Assembly: GCF_900103485.1 (NCBI RefSeq) | Contig: NZ_FNHW01000001.1 | Location: 159,418 to 223,417, forward strand | Reading direction: 5' to 3' | Origin: Fictibacillus solisalsi | Lineage (GTDB): Bacteria; Bacillota; Bacilli; Bacillales; Fictibacillaceae | DNA: 64,000 bases | Shown: one piece after another, positions 49,046 to 56,389 of the stretch | How the letters are laid out: every line of letters begins with the position of its first letter | Numbering within the stretch: position 1 is the stretch's first letter | Translations under genes and position numbers: made by a program | Notes under the pieces: generated by a model | Databases searched by the model: none | What the model was told of the DNA's origin: nothing | The model's input: only the letters and a program-made list of their open reading frames with translations

Positions 49046-50062
49046 ATGATTATTTATCCATCTCTGGAAAAAGGGGCAACAATTGGTGTGACGGCGCCAT
49101 CCTCGGGTTTGTCTTCAGAGCTTCATCCCTTGCTGAAACAGGCAATTGAAAGAATGGAAAAAGCGGGTTACAAAGTGGTTTGCGGAGAAACGCCATGGAC
49201 ACAAAGCAAGGCAAAATCCGCGGATGCAACACTGAGAGCAGCAGAATTTAATGATATGATGAAAAGACAGGATATCGATCTCGTTTTCCCTCCATGGGGA
49301 GGGGAGCTGTTGATTGAAATGCTGCCTTTCGTTGAATATTCCATACAAAAACCAAAATGGATCCTCGGTTATTCGGACATAAGTGTGTTGCTGCTCGCGG
49401 TTACATTAACAACAGGAATAGCAACGGCGCACGGTACAAACCTGATCGATTTGCGGGGAGAAGAAACGGAAGCCACAACAGCCATGTGGGAAACGATATT
49501 GTCCGCATCAGAAGGTGATTCGGTGCTGCAACACTCCTCTGAGAAGTATCAGGAAAAATGGGATCACGAAAATCCTTCGCCTCATGTCTATCATCTGACA
49601 GAAAGGACCGAATGGAAAACGGTGTCCCGCCAAGCTGAACAAATCAAGGGCCGTCTATTGGGCGGATGTATTGATGTAATTCGTCATTTGATTGGCACTC
49701 CTTTTGGAAATGTCGCAAGCTTTAAAGAAGAACACATTCCCGGTGAACCGGTGATTTGGTATCTCGAAAATTGTGAGCTGAATACGGCTGATCTTCGGCG
49801 CTCATTGGTGCAAATGAAAATGGCGGGTTGGTTTAACGGGTGCTCTGGGATCTTGTTTGGCCGTAGTGCCGCCAATGAACCAGTGGGCGGATATACGGTT
49901 GAAGATGTTTATCATGATCTCGCCAAAGAGCTGCAGATCCCGGTCATCTATGACATCGATTGCGGACATGTTCCGCCACAGGTAACATTGATTAATGGTG
50001 CCTGGGCAGAAGTGGGAGTCGTTGAAGGAAGAGGAACGATTCTGCAACACTTTAAACGGTGA
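49046..50062 (+). CDS. S66 peptidase, MccF-like
   Basis: A 338-residue member of the S66 family. G-A-T-I-G-V-T-A-P-S-S-G at the start, D-L-V-F-P-P-W-G-G-E-L-L-I-E-M-L-P, and the nucleophile in L-G-Y-S-D-I-S-V are present, with the Glu in Y-L-E-N-C-E-L and the His in I-D-C-G-H-V-P-P. The P-P-W-G-G-E pattern is closer to MccF, which hydrolyses microcin C and other aminoacyl-sulfamoyl adenylates, than to LdcA. AAAGGGGG precedes the ATG. Operon with the acetyltransferase at 48587. Confidence 0.87.
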   Translation: MIIYPSLEKGATIGVTAPSSGLSSELHPLLKQAIERMEKAGYKVVCGETPWTQSKAKSADATLRAAEFNDMMKRQDIDLVFPPWGGELLIEMLPFVEYSIQKPKWILGYSDISVLLLAVTLTTGIATAHGTNLIDLRGEETEATTAMWETILSASEGDSVLQHSSEKYQEKWDHENPSPHVYHLTERTEWKTVSRQAEQIKGRLLGGCIDVIRHLIGTPFGNVASFKEEHIPGEPVIWYLENCELNTADLRRSLVQMKMAGWFNGCSGILFGRSAANEPVGGYTVEDVYHDLAKELQIPVIYDIDCGHVPPQVTLINGAWAEVGVVEGRGTILQHFKR

Positions 50063-50134
50063 TTCGATTTTTTTCGATATTTTTTACGAAACATGATAAG
50101 ATGCTAGAAATATCTGTTTGGAAGGATGAGAGAA

Positions 50135-50647
50135 ATGGCCATTGAAAGTGTTAGACAACATTTCAAACAATTCAACCGTGAACAAGATGTCAAGGAGTTT
50201 GACACATCCAGTGCAACGGTACAGGAGGCTGCTGATACGATTGGTGTTATTCCTGCACGGATTGCGAAAACCTTGTCGTTCAGGGGAGAGGGAGAACGGG
50301 CAATCCTTGTCGTGGCAGCAGGAGATGCCAAGATCGATAACAAGAAGTTCCGCCAACGATTTGGATTTAAGGCCCGGATGCTTTCACCCGAAGAGGTGCT
50401 TGACCAAACCGGACATGCGATTGGAGGAGTTTGTCCTTTCGGTTTGAAAAATGATCTCGATGTGTATCTCGATGAATCCATGAAGCGATTTGATACACTC
50501 TTTCCGGCCTGCGGCAGCTCAAACTCTGCCATCGAGCTGACCTGTGAGGAATTGTCTGCATACGCCTCGGCCAAAGAATGGGTGGACATCTGCAAAGGCT
50601 GGGAAAGCGAAGAAATCGAAGCAGAAAAAGTAAAAAGCCATTCTTAA
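50135..50647 (+). CDS. YbaK/prolyl-tRNA synthetase-associated domain protein
   Basis: A 170-residue trans-editing domain protein (YwhH/YeaK-like). A-A-D-T-I-G-V-I-P-A-R-I-A-K-T-L-S-F-R contains the catalytic Lys, followed by A-G-D-A-K-I-D-N-K-K-F-R-Q-R and I-G-G-V-C-P-F-G. Its exact mischarged tRNA substrate is unknown and differs from that of the YbaK at 47328. ATG at 50135 is used because the ATG at 50126 abuts the GGAAGG site. A terminator follows. Confidence 0.87.
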   Translation: MAIESVRQHFKQFNREQDVKEFDTSSATVQEAADTIGVIPARIAKTLSFRGEGERAILVVAAGDAKIDNKKFRQRFGFKARMLSPEEVLDQTGHAIGGVCPFGLKNDLDVYLDESMKRFDTLFPACGSSNSAIELTCEELSAYASAKEWVDICKGWESEEIEAEKVKSHS

Positions 50648-50652
50648 AAAGT

Positions 50653-50679
50653 AAGGATCCTGATCAGGGTCCTTTTTTT
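50653..50679 (+). terminator. terminator of the YbaK-domain gene
   Basis: AAGGATCC pairs with GGGTCCTT (one G-U), then T7. Confidence 0.82.
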
Positions 50680-50758
50680 GTTGGATTTCTCAAATTTGTT
50701 AACTTTTTCCAAATGTTCTTCGTCTATTGTTATAGAGAGGGGGAGAGGGAGTAAATTT

Positions 50759-50839
50759 GTGCATATACTGTCATTTGATAGAAAGCCAGACTTTACAGCA
50801 ACAATGAGAAAAGAAGAAATAATGGAACAAGTGATGTAA
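50759..50839 (+). CDS. possible micropeptide (26 aa)
   Basis: GTG ORF of 26 residues ending EEIMEQVM, with GGGAG 7 bases upstream. It has no motif and may be chance. The rest of 50680-51050 shows no supported gene; a weak CTGC/GCAG hairpin lies near 50938-50951. Confidence 0.3.
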   Translation: MHILSFDRKPDFTATMRKEEIMEQVM

Positions 50840-51107
50840 TTCCTTTTATACAGAGTTGGCTATACGATCTGCTCTGTCATTGCAACGGCAATATTTTACA
50901 GGAGATATTACCTATAGAAGGGATGTAAAACGTACTGCAACCCGCAGGGCTTTTCGTGTTTTTAATTCCGAATAAATATCTTGTAAAAGGTCTACTTAGC
51001 GACTTATAGAAAAAAGCAAGAAATAATTGGATTATTTTCCCTCAAACCATGATATAGTGGAAGGGGGTTTTCCCCGTTAACATTCATTTAAAGGAGGCTG
51101 CCACGTC

Positions 51108-51137
51108 ATGATTATCAAATGGATGAGAGTCAGATAA
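51108..51137 (+). CDS. leader peptide MIIKWMRVR
   Basis: A nine-residue ORF with the best ribosome binding site in its region (AAAGGAGG at 51090-51097, 10 bases from ATG). Its last four residues, Met-Arg-Val-Arg, fit the R/K-X-R/K macrolide-arrest motif known from ErmDL-type leader peptides. The stop lies 90 bases upstream of the hydrolase start. It probably serves as a drug-sensing leader, not as a functional peptide; this is inferred from the motif and the downstream hairpin. Confidence 0.6.
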   Translation: MIIKWMRVR

Positions 51138-51157
51138 TGATAGGTGCAGACCTGCTG

Positions 51158-51219
51158 CTCCGTTACGAGTAAAAGTTCTGCGCCTGATCGACCCGGCGTT
51201 GGATACCAAAAGTACGGAG
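51158..51219 (+). promoter_or_regulatory. hairpin sequestering the hydrolase RBS
   Basis: CTCCGTTAC (51158-51166) pairs with GTACGGAG (51212-51219), leaving one bulged T. GGAGG of the hydrolase lies in the right arm. An inner CGCC/GGCG helix extends it. Upstream, AGGCTGC (51095-51101) can pair with GCAG-A-CCT (51146-51153), which a ribosome stalled on the leader would disturb. Confidence 0.6.
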
Positions 51220-51227
51220 GGATCGTT

Positions 51228-52085
51228 ATGAAGGAAAAAATAATTTCATTTAATGGAATGGATATTTGTACAGAAAACGTTGGAAATCCGGAGGATCCGG
51301 CCATTTTACTCATCATGGGAGCCATGTCTTCGCTTGATTGGTGGGATGAAGACTTCTGCTCGGCCTTGGCTTCGAAAGGAAGGTATGTCATCCGGTACGA
51401 TCACCGTGATTTAGGCAAATCTGTTGTGTATGAACCGGGAAGTGCCAATTACACCATTACCGACCTGGCTGATGATGCGATCCGTGTGCTGGATGCCTAT
51501 TCGTTGGAAAAAGCTCATGTTGTCGGCATGTCCATGGGCGGAATGGTGGGTCAGATTCTTGCCATTCGGAATCCAGAGCGCATCCAAACACTGACGCTCA
51601 TTGCTTCAAGTGTGTTTGGAATGGAACAGGAAAAGCTTCCGCCAATGGATCAAAAAATTCTCGATTACCATGGAAAGAGTGCGACCTTAGACTGGTCCGA
51701 CCGGGAAGCGGTTGTTTCGTATCTGGCAGGAGGCTGGAAAACACTGGCCGGCTCAAAACCGTTTGAAGAAGAACGGATGAACCGGTTGGCAGAAAGAGAA
51801 ATGAACCGGGCCAAACAGCTGCAGAGCAGGTTTAATCACGCGTTTCTTGGTGGCGGAGAAGAGTTTTACGACCGAATGGGTGAGATTTCTGTTCCGGTCG
51901 TCGTGATTCATGGTACGGAGGATCCTGCTCTTCCCTTTGAGCACGGGAAGGCGCTTGCCAGGACCATTCCTCGTTCGCAATTGATTTCTCTCGAGGGCTC
52001 TGGTCATGAACTGCATCGTACAGATTGGGATACAATTATAGCTTCCCTCGTAAAAACAAGTTCTCTGGTAGAAAATAATAGATAA
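51228..52085 (+). CDS. alpha/beta hydrolase, RdmC/EstT-like esterase
   Basis: A 285-residue soluble hydrolase. The oxyanion region is L-L-I-M-G-A-M-S-S, followed by V-I-R-Y-D-H-R-D-L-G-K-S and the nucleophile elbow V-G-M-S-M-G-G (Ser102), with Asp232 (H-G-T-E-D-P) and His260 (G-S-G-H-E-L). The Y-D-H-R-D-x-G-x-S pattern groups it with RdmC-type methyl esterases of polyketides and with macrolide esterases such as EstT. ATG at 51228 follows GGAGGG; the ATG at 51144 would skip the attenuator. Its RBS is buried in a hairpin behind a leader ORF, the arrangement of inducible macrolide resistance. Confidence 0.82.
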   Translation: MKEKIISFNGMDICTENVGNPEDPAILLIMGAMSSLDWWDEDFCSALASKGRYVIRYDHRDLGKSVVYEPGSANYTITDLADDAIRVLDAYSLEKAHVVGMSMGGMVGQILAIRNPERIQTLTLIASSVFGMEQEKLPPMDQKILDYHGKSATLDWSDREAVVSYLAGGWKTLAGSKPFEEERMNRLAEREMNRAKQLQSRFNHAFLGGGEEFYDRMGEISVPVVVIHGTEDPALPFEHGKALARTIPRSQLISLEGSGHELHRTDWDTIIASLVKTSSLVENNR

Positions 52086-52097
52086 AAAAAGCAATGG

Positions 52098-52129
52098 GCA
52101 GCTGTCATTTTGACGGCTGCTTTTCTTTT
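52098..52129 (+). terminator. terminator of the hydrolase gene
   Basis: GCAGCTGTC pairs with GACGGCTGC (one G-U), then TTTTCTTTT. Confidence 0.82.
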
Positions 52130-52197
52130 GCCTGATGTTTAGAGTGAAGCGGACAGCGGGAAATAAAAAAGTAACCTAACAGAATCGGAGGAACCAC

Positions 52198-53049
52198 ATG
52201 TCTATCGCATTGAATCCCACCGAAAGCATCAGTTGCCGCAGCGAATATGCCCCCCTTGCCCGCGTCATTGTATGTGGACCACAGTACATGTCCATCTCAG
52301 AGGTTATCAATGAAACCCAACGGCATTATGCCCGCGAAAATATAAACAGACGCTTAGCCTCCGCACAGCATAAAGAGTTTGTACGTGTGCTTCGTAATCA
52401 GGGTGTAGAAGTTGTTGAATTGCCGCCAGATCAGCAATATCCGGAACAAGTGTTTACCAGGGATATCGGATTTACCATCGATTCTACTGTTTTTCTCTCT
52501 ACTATGGGAAGCGCCATCCGAAAAGGTGAAGAAGAAATATTGAAGAAATGGCTCATTTCCCAAAAGGCAATGATGCAGCAGCTGCCTGACACGAAAATTG
52601 AGGGCGGAGACGTGATCACTGACAGGGACAAGGTGTTTGTCGGGGTAAGCGGACGTACCTCGGATATTTCTATCCATACACTGCGCAACCATTTACCAGA
52701 AAAAAACGTGATGGGCATTCCTTTTGATAAAAAGTATTTGCATCTGGACTGTGTCTTCAATATTCTTTCCCCCCGGGAAGCACTGATTTACCCTCCTGCT
52801 TTTCAAAAAAAGGAACTCGACCTTCTATCCAAAATGTATGACACCATGGAAGTAAGCAAGGAAGAACAGTTCACCCTGGGTACCAATGTTCTTTCTATTG
52901 GGAATAAGAAGATATTCAGTCTGCCCTTCAACAAGAAGGTAAACAGCAAGCTTCGGGAAAGAGGCTATGAAGTAATTGAAGTAGATTTATCGGAGATTAT
53001 TAAATCCGGGGGTTCCTTCCGCTGCTGTACATTGCCTCTGGTAAGGTAA
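52198..53049 (+). CDS. dimethylarginine dimethylaminohydrolase-type amidinohydrolase
   Basis: A 283-residue pentein-fold enzyme (DDAH/amidinotransferase family, B. subtilis YkgA-like). Catalytic residues are visible: Asp89 in F-T-R-D-I-G-F, His182 in L-H-L-D-C-V-F-N, and a C-terminal Cys in G-G-S-F-R-C-C-T-L-P-L. K-I-E-G-G-D-V shapes the guanidinium site. It would hydrolyse methylated arginines or related guanidino compounds to citrulline and amine. CGGAGGA precedes the ATG. Monocistronic. Confidence 0.88.
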   Translation: MSIALNPTESISCRSEYAPLARVIVCGPQYMSISEVINETQRHYARENINRRLASAQHKEFVRVLRNQGVEVVELPPDQQYPEQVFTRDIGFTIDSTVFLSTMGSAIRKGEEEILKKWLISQKAMMQQLPDTKIEGGDVITDRDKVFVGVSGRTSDISIHTLRNHLPEKNVMGIPFDKKYLHLDCVFNILSPREALIYPPAFQKKELDLLSKMYDTMEVSKEEQFTLGTNVLSIGNKKIFSLPFNKKVNSKLRERGYEVIEVDLSEIIKSGGSFRCCTLPLVR

Positions 53050-53193
53050 TCCGCTTAACGTGCCTGCAGTTTAACTAACTGAGTATAAGGGGACGGGAAG
53101 AGCAATGGGACAACCTGCCAAAACATCGGCGAAGATGTCAAACCCAAGTGTCCTTTTTTCATAAATGAAAAGAAAATTAAATGTCAGCAACGC

Positions 53194-53239
53194 AATGGTG
53201 CCGGTTCGTCGAATTTCCAAGATGGCTGGCACCATTTTT
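53194..53239 (+). terminator. distal terminator downstream of the DDAH gene
   Basis: AATGGTGCC (53194-53202) pairs with GGCACCATT (53228-53236), then T's. It lies 145 bases after the stop. The remaining 53050-53429 gap shows no supported gene; a 118-codon minus-strand ORF there is discounted. Confidence 0.7.
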
Positions 53240-53429
53240 CTTATTTCATGGTACAATGGTAGAAGTTTTACCGCTGAATTTGAAGGTTGTGTGTAAATCA
53301 TTCGATAATGGGGGGATTTCTTCGGCTTTTTCGCTATGATGTAACGTATGTGAAGCAGCGTTTTCCTCTTTGAAATGACTATTTTATGTGATTCATTGAC
53401 AGATAAATGTGAAAGGTGAAGTTTCATTC

Positions 53430-54206
53430 ATGAGATTTTTTAGTTTACGATTTTTACTGCTGTTGGTTTGTGTCGCTGTCTTGGCAGTAATGCTGCTGTA
53501 TTATTTTACGAATATTACCATACCTGGGCAACGATCCGTTTTAGGAATTGTCCAAAATGTTAAAGACATGGCTTCCATTGAAAAAGAAAATAAAGTTTTA
53601 AAAGCCAAACTGGAGGAACAGGAAACTCTTTCTGTACAGCAATTGGAGTTAAAGCGGGAAAATAAAAACCTTCAGGCGGTTGTTGATAAAACGAAAGAAG
53701 TCGAGCAATATAATCCATTGCAGGCGAGTGTGATGCACCGGGAAGCAGATCCGGCAAACTGGTATGAAACGGTTATCGTTGACAAGGGAAGTAATGATGA
53801 CGTTCAGGAGAACATGGCCGTCATGACCAAGGATGGACTGATCGGCAAGATCACACAGGTCAAGCCGACATTTTCTGAAGTAAAACTGCTATCCAGTAAA
53901 GACAAGAGATACCGTATTTCCGCGGCCATACAAGGCAAAAAAAATGTGAACGGCATACTGAACGGCTTTGATCCGAGCAACAAGTATTTGATGGTCCGTG
54001 ACATTCTGAACAAGAATCTTAAAAAGGGTGAAAAGGTGGTCACTTCGGGTCTGGGGGAAATATTGCCTCCGAATCTGGATATCGGAACCGTTGTTAAAGT
54101 GAAGCCCGATCCCTACGGTTTGACAAGCATTGCCTATATTAAACCAACGGCCGACTTTTATGATATCAATCAGGTGATCATTCTTAGAACAGGTAAAAAA
54201 GCATAA
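53430..54206 (+). CDS. mreC: rod shape-determining protein MreC (orphan copy)
   Basis: A 258-residue MreC: short cytoplasmic start, one transmembrane helix (about 6-28), a coiled coil (about 45-95, E-K-E-N-K-V-L-K-A-K-L-E-E-Q) and the C-terminal beta-barrel domain (M-H-R-E-A-D-P-A-N-W-Y, V-I-V-D-K-G-S-N-D-D-V, V-T-S-G-L-G). MreC links cell-wall synthesis enzymes to MreB. It is not next to mreB or mreD, so it is probably a second copy. ATG at 53430 follows AAAGGTG at 8-10 bases. Confidence 0.88.
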   Translation: MRFFSLRFLLLLVCVAVLAVMLLYYFTNITIPGQRSVLGIVQNVKDMASIEKENKVLKAKLEEQETLSVQQLELKRENKNLQAVVDKTKEVEQYNPLQASVMHREADPANWYETVIVDKGSNDDVQENMAVMTKDGLIGKITQVKPTFSEVKLLSSKDKRYRISAAIQGKKNVNGILNGFDPSNKYLMVRDILNKNLKKGEKVVTSGLGEILPPNLDIGTVVKVKPDPYGLTSIAYIKPTADFYDINQVIILRTGKKA

Positions 54207-54343
54207 AATCATTTCCTGATAAATTAAAGGTACATACTTACAAATCCTTATTAACTAAAAATAGAGGTTTAAACTATTTTTAAAAGGTTATGTTAAAGAT
54301 AGTAAGAAAAGTAGTGTACTCTTTAAAAAAGGAGATGAATCGA

Positions 54344-54955
54344 ATGGCTGCAATTAATCTGGCTGTCATTTATTACAGCTCGACAGGAACGAACTATCAA
54401 CTTGCAAAATGGGCTGCTGAAAGTGGGAAAGAAGCAGGGGCTGAGGTCAAAGTATTAAAGGTTCCGGAACTGGCTCCGCCAGAAGCGATTGAATCCAATG
54501 CTGCCTGGAAAGCTCATGTCGAAGAAACTAAACATGTTCCGGAAGTATCGTTGAGCGATCTCGAGTGGGCGGATGCGATTATTTTCAGTGTTCCGACCCG
54601 TTTTGGAAACGTTCCGTCACAAGTAAAACAGTTTCTTGACACCACAGGAGGTCTTTGGTTCCAGGGCAAGCTGGTTAATAAGGTAGTCAGTGCCATGACT
54701 TCTGCTCAAAATCCCCACGGCGGACAGGAAGCCACTATACTGGCTTTATACACAACAATGTATCATTGGGGTGCGATTGTGGCTACACCGGGATATTCAG
54801 ATCCTGTACTCTATGGAGCCGGAGGAAATCCTTATGGCACAAGTGTTACCGTCGATCAGAGCGGCAATATGGTAGAAGACGTTCAGGGTGCGGTGAAGCA
54901 TCAAGCGAAACGTACTGTAAACGTAGCTCAGTGGGTCAAGCAGGGCAACCAATAA
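54344..54955 (+). CDS. wrbA: NAD(P)H:quinone oxidoreductase, WrbA type
   Basis: A 203-residue flavodoxin-fold enzyme that reduces quinones with NAD(P)H. The FMN loop Y-Y-S-S-T-G-T-N-Y-Q-L is followed by F-S-V-P-T-R-F-G-N-V-P-S-Q-V-K-Q-F-L-D and T-S-A-Q-N-P-H-G-G-Q-E-A-T, hallmarks of WrbA. ATG at 54344 follows AAGGAGATG; upstream in-frame starts are not needed. It is monocistronic, and the third quinone/azo reductase of the window after azoR and namA. Confidence 0.92.
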   Translation: MAAINLAVIYYSSTGTNYQLAKWAAESGKEAGAEVKVLKVPELAPPEAIESNAAWKAHVEETKHVPEVSLSDLEWADAIIFSVPTRFGNVPSQVKQFLDTTGGLWFQGKLVNKVVSAMTSAQNPHGGQEATILALYTTMYHWGAIVATPGYSDPVLYGAGGNPYGTSVTVDQSGNMVEDVQGAVKHQAKRTVNVAQWVKQGNQ

Positions 54956-54963
54956 TTGAAATG

Positions 54964-55013
54964 AAAAGATAAAAAGCCGGTTTCCATAGAAGGAGACCGG
55001 CTTTTATCTTTTT
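54964..55013. terminator. bidirectional terminator
   Basis: AAAAGATAAAAAGCCGGTTTCC pairs with GGAGACCGGCTTTTATCTTTT, with one bulge and one wobble. Confidence 0.85.
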
Positions 55014-55335
55014 ACGATCCGGCAGGAGCTCCGCCGCCGGCAGGTGGCGCAGGAGGGGCCGCTCCTCCCGATGGAGGAGTTGCTGCAGAAGGAGTGGCTG
55101 TCAATGGAACGGAAGCCCCTGTTTCAGGAGGTGCTGTGCTCTGACTGGCTGGCTCAAGTGTACCCTGAACGGGCACAAGAAGAGGGCCTACCACTAAAGA
55201 GGTGGGGGGCGTATCGAAGGCAGATCCGGCGGAGATGGATTGAGCATCTCCGATCAGTAAAACAGAAGATATGCTCACACCTATGATATTGAACTCATGA
55301 ACAGCCAGCTTTCGGTTGACAATTTTTACATTCAC
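55012..55335 (-). CDS. GerPD-like spore germination protein with Pro-rich tail
   Basis: A 107-residue protein. The first 60 residues match the GerPD/GerPB pattern (V-K-I-V-N-R-K-L-A-V, I-G-V-S-I-S-S-V-L-L-I-G-D-A-Q-S-I, F-D-T-P-P-T-S-L-V-V-G-P). GerP proteins help germinants cross the spore coat. The last 45 residues are a Pro/Ala/Gly/Thr low-complexity tail not typical of GerPD. The rest of gerPABCDEF is not in the window. GTG at 55335 is 8 bases from GAGAGG. Confidence 0.75.
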   Translation of the reverse strand: MNVKIVNRKLAVHEFNIIGVSISSVLLIGDAQSISAGSAFDTPPTSLVVGPLLVPVQGTLEPASQSTAPPETGASVPLTATPSAATPPSGGAAPPAPPAGGGAPAGS

Positions 55336-55412
55336 GGACGTCACCTCTCTAAGGAAAGCGTTCCCTATTGCCTATATGAGTATGGAGAGGACAGAAACTT
55401 TATGTATACCGG

Positions 55413-55446
55413 AAAAGACAGTTCACCCAATCGTGAACTGCTTTTT
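55413..55446. terminator. terminator of modA
   Basis: CAGTTCAC pairs perfectly with GTGAACTG; T-rich sequence flanks both sides. Confidence 0.75.
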
Positions 55447-55450
55447 GTTC

Positions 55451-56248
55451 TCAGCTGATTTTTTTGAAGCCGTAGTTTTCCAGGGTTTTTACGGTTGAAG
55501 GTTTTTGCAAGTAGTGGTAAAACGCTTTTGCTTCTTTTTTATGTTTGGTGTCATTAATGATGCCGAGGGGATAAACGATTGGACTGTGTGTCTTCGGATC
55601 AGCTGAAGCAACAATCTGTACTTTCTTTGAGATCAGGGCGTCTGTTTTGTACACAACCCCGGCATCAACATTTCCGGTTTCTACATAGGAAAGAACCTGG
55701 CGCACATCCTTGGCATAGACAAGCTTGGACTCCAGCGTATTCCAGAGCTTCATGTTTTTAAAGGATTCTTTGGCATAGGATCCGGCCGGCACGGCTTCAG
55801 GTGTTCCGATGGAAATCTTTTTTATGGAAGGCCTCGAAAGGTCGGTGAATGCCGAGATTTTTGTCTCTGAATCCTTGGGTACAACCAGTACAACTTCATT
55901 ACCGACAAGGTTGACTCCTTCGCTCTTTTTAATCATTCCTTCCTTCACCAGCATATCAAACTTATCTTCTGCTGCGGAAAAGAATAAATCTGCAGGAGCA
56001 CCTTGAGAAATCTGCTGCTGAAGGGTGCCGGAAGCTCCGAAATTAAAACGAAGCTTAACGTTTGGATGCTCTTTTTCATAGGTTTTCTGTATGCCGGTTA
56101 AGGCATCTTTAAGACTTGCGGCCGCAGAGATTGTCAGCTCTGTCGTTTTCTTGCTGCTTGCGTTTTTGTCGGGAGACTGATTCTCTCCGCAAGCAGACAA
56201 AATTGAAAATAAAAAGAGAAAGAGTACGAGATAAACCGTTTTTTTCAA
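55451..56248 (-). CDS. modA: molybdate-binding lipoprotein ModA
   Basis: A 265-residue substrate-binding lipoprotein (lipobox L-S-A-C at about residue 20). L-T-I-S-A-A-A-S-L-K-D-A-L, F-N-F-G-A-S-G-T-L-Q-Q-Q-I, G-A-P-A-D-L-F-F-S-A-A and V-D-A-G-V-V-Y-K-T-D-A are ModA hallmarks lining the oxyanion site. No modB or modC permease genes adjoin, so it is an orphan here. TTG at 56248 follows GAGGG at 8 bases; the ATG at 56263 lacks a site. It is divergent from a regulator with its own binding-protein domain. Confidence 0.88.
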   Translation of the reverse strand: MKKTVYLVLFLFLFSILSACGENQSPDKNASSKKTTELTISAAASLKDALTGIQKTYEKEHPNVKLRFNFGASGTLQQQISQGAPADLFFSAAEDKFDMLVKEGMIKKSEGVNLVGNEVVLVVPKDSETKISAFTDLSRPSIKKISIGTPEAVPAGSYAKESFKNMKLWNTLESKLVYAKDVRQVLSYVETGNVDAGVVYKTDALISKKVQIVASADPKTHSPIVYPLGIINDTKHKKEAKAFYHYLQKPSTVKTLENYGFKKIS

Positions 56249-56298
56249 ATCTATGTCCCTCATTTCAACTAAAGTAGGTTTATTATAACTTATTATAA

Positions 56299-56322
56299 TT
56301 AGTTATAATTAATTATAACTAA
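56299..56322. promoter_or_regulatory. 24-bp perfect palindrome, likely operator
   Basis: TTAGTTATAATT is followed directly by its exact reverse complement. It lies 50 bases upstream of modA and 68 upstream of the divergent regulator, in an A+T-rich stretch with further TTATAA repeats. Confidence 0.65.
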
Positions 56323-56389
56323 AATAATTAAGACGAGAGGGAATACATTTTTGTAAAAATTAGATACACTTATAACGTGGGGGGATCGT

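Noticed and set aside
53071-53427. 118-codon minus-strand ORF between the DDAH gene and mreC
   Set aside because: No RBS near its start, it spans a terminator hairpin and the mreC upstream region, and the product has no coherent domain.
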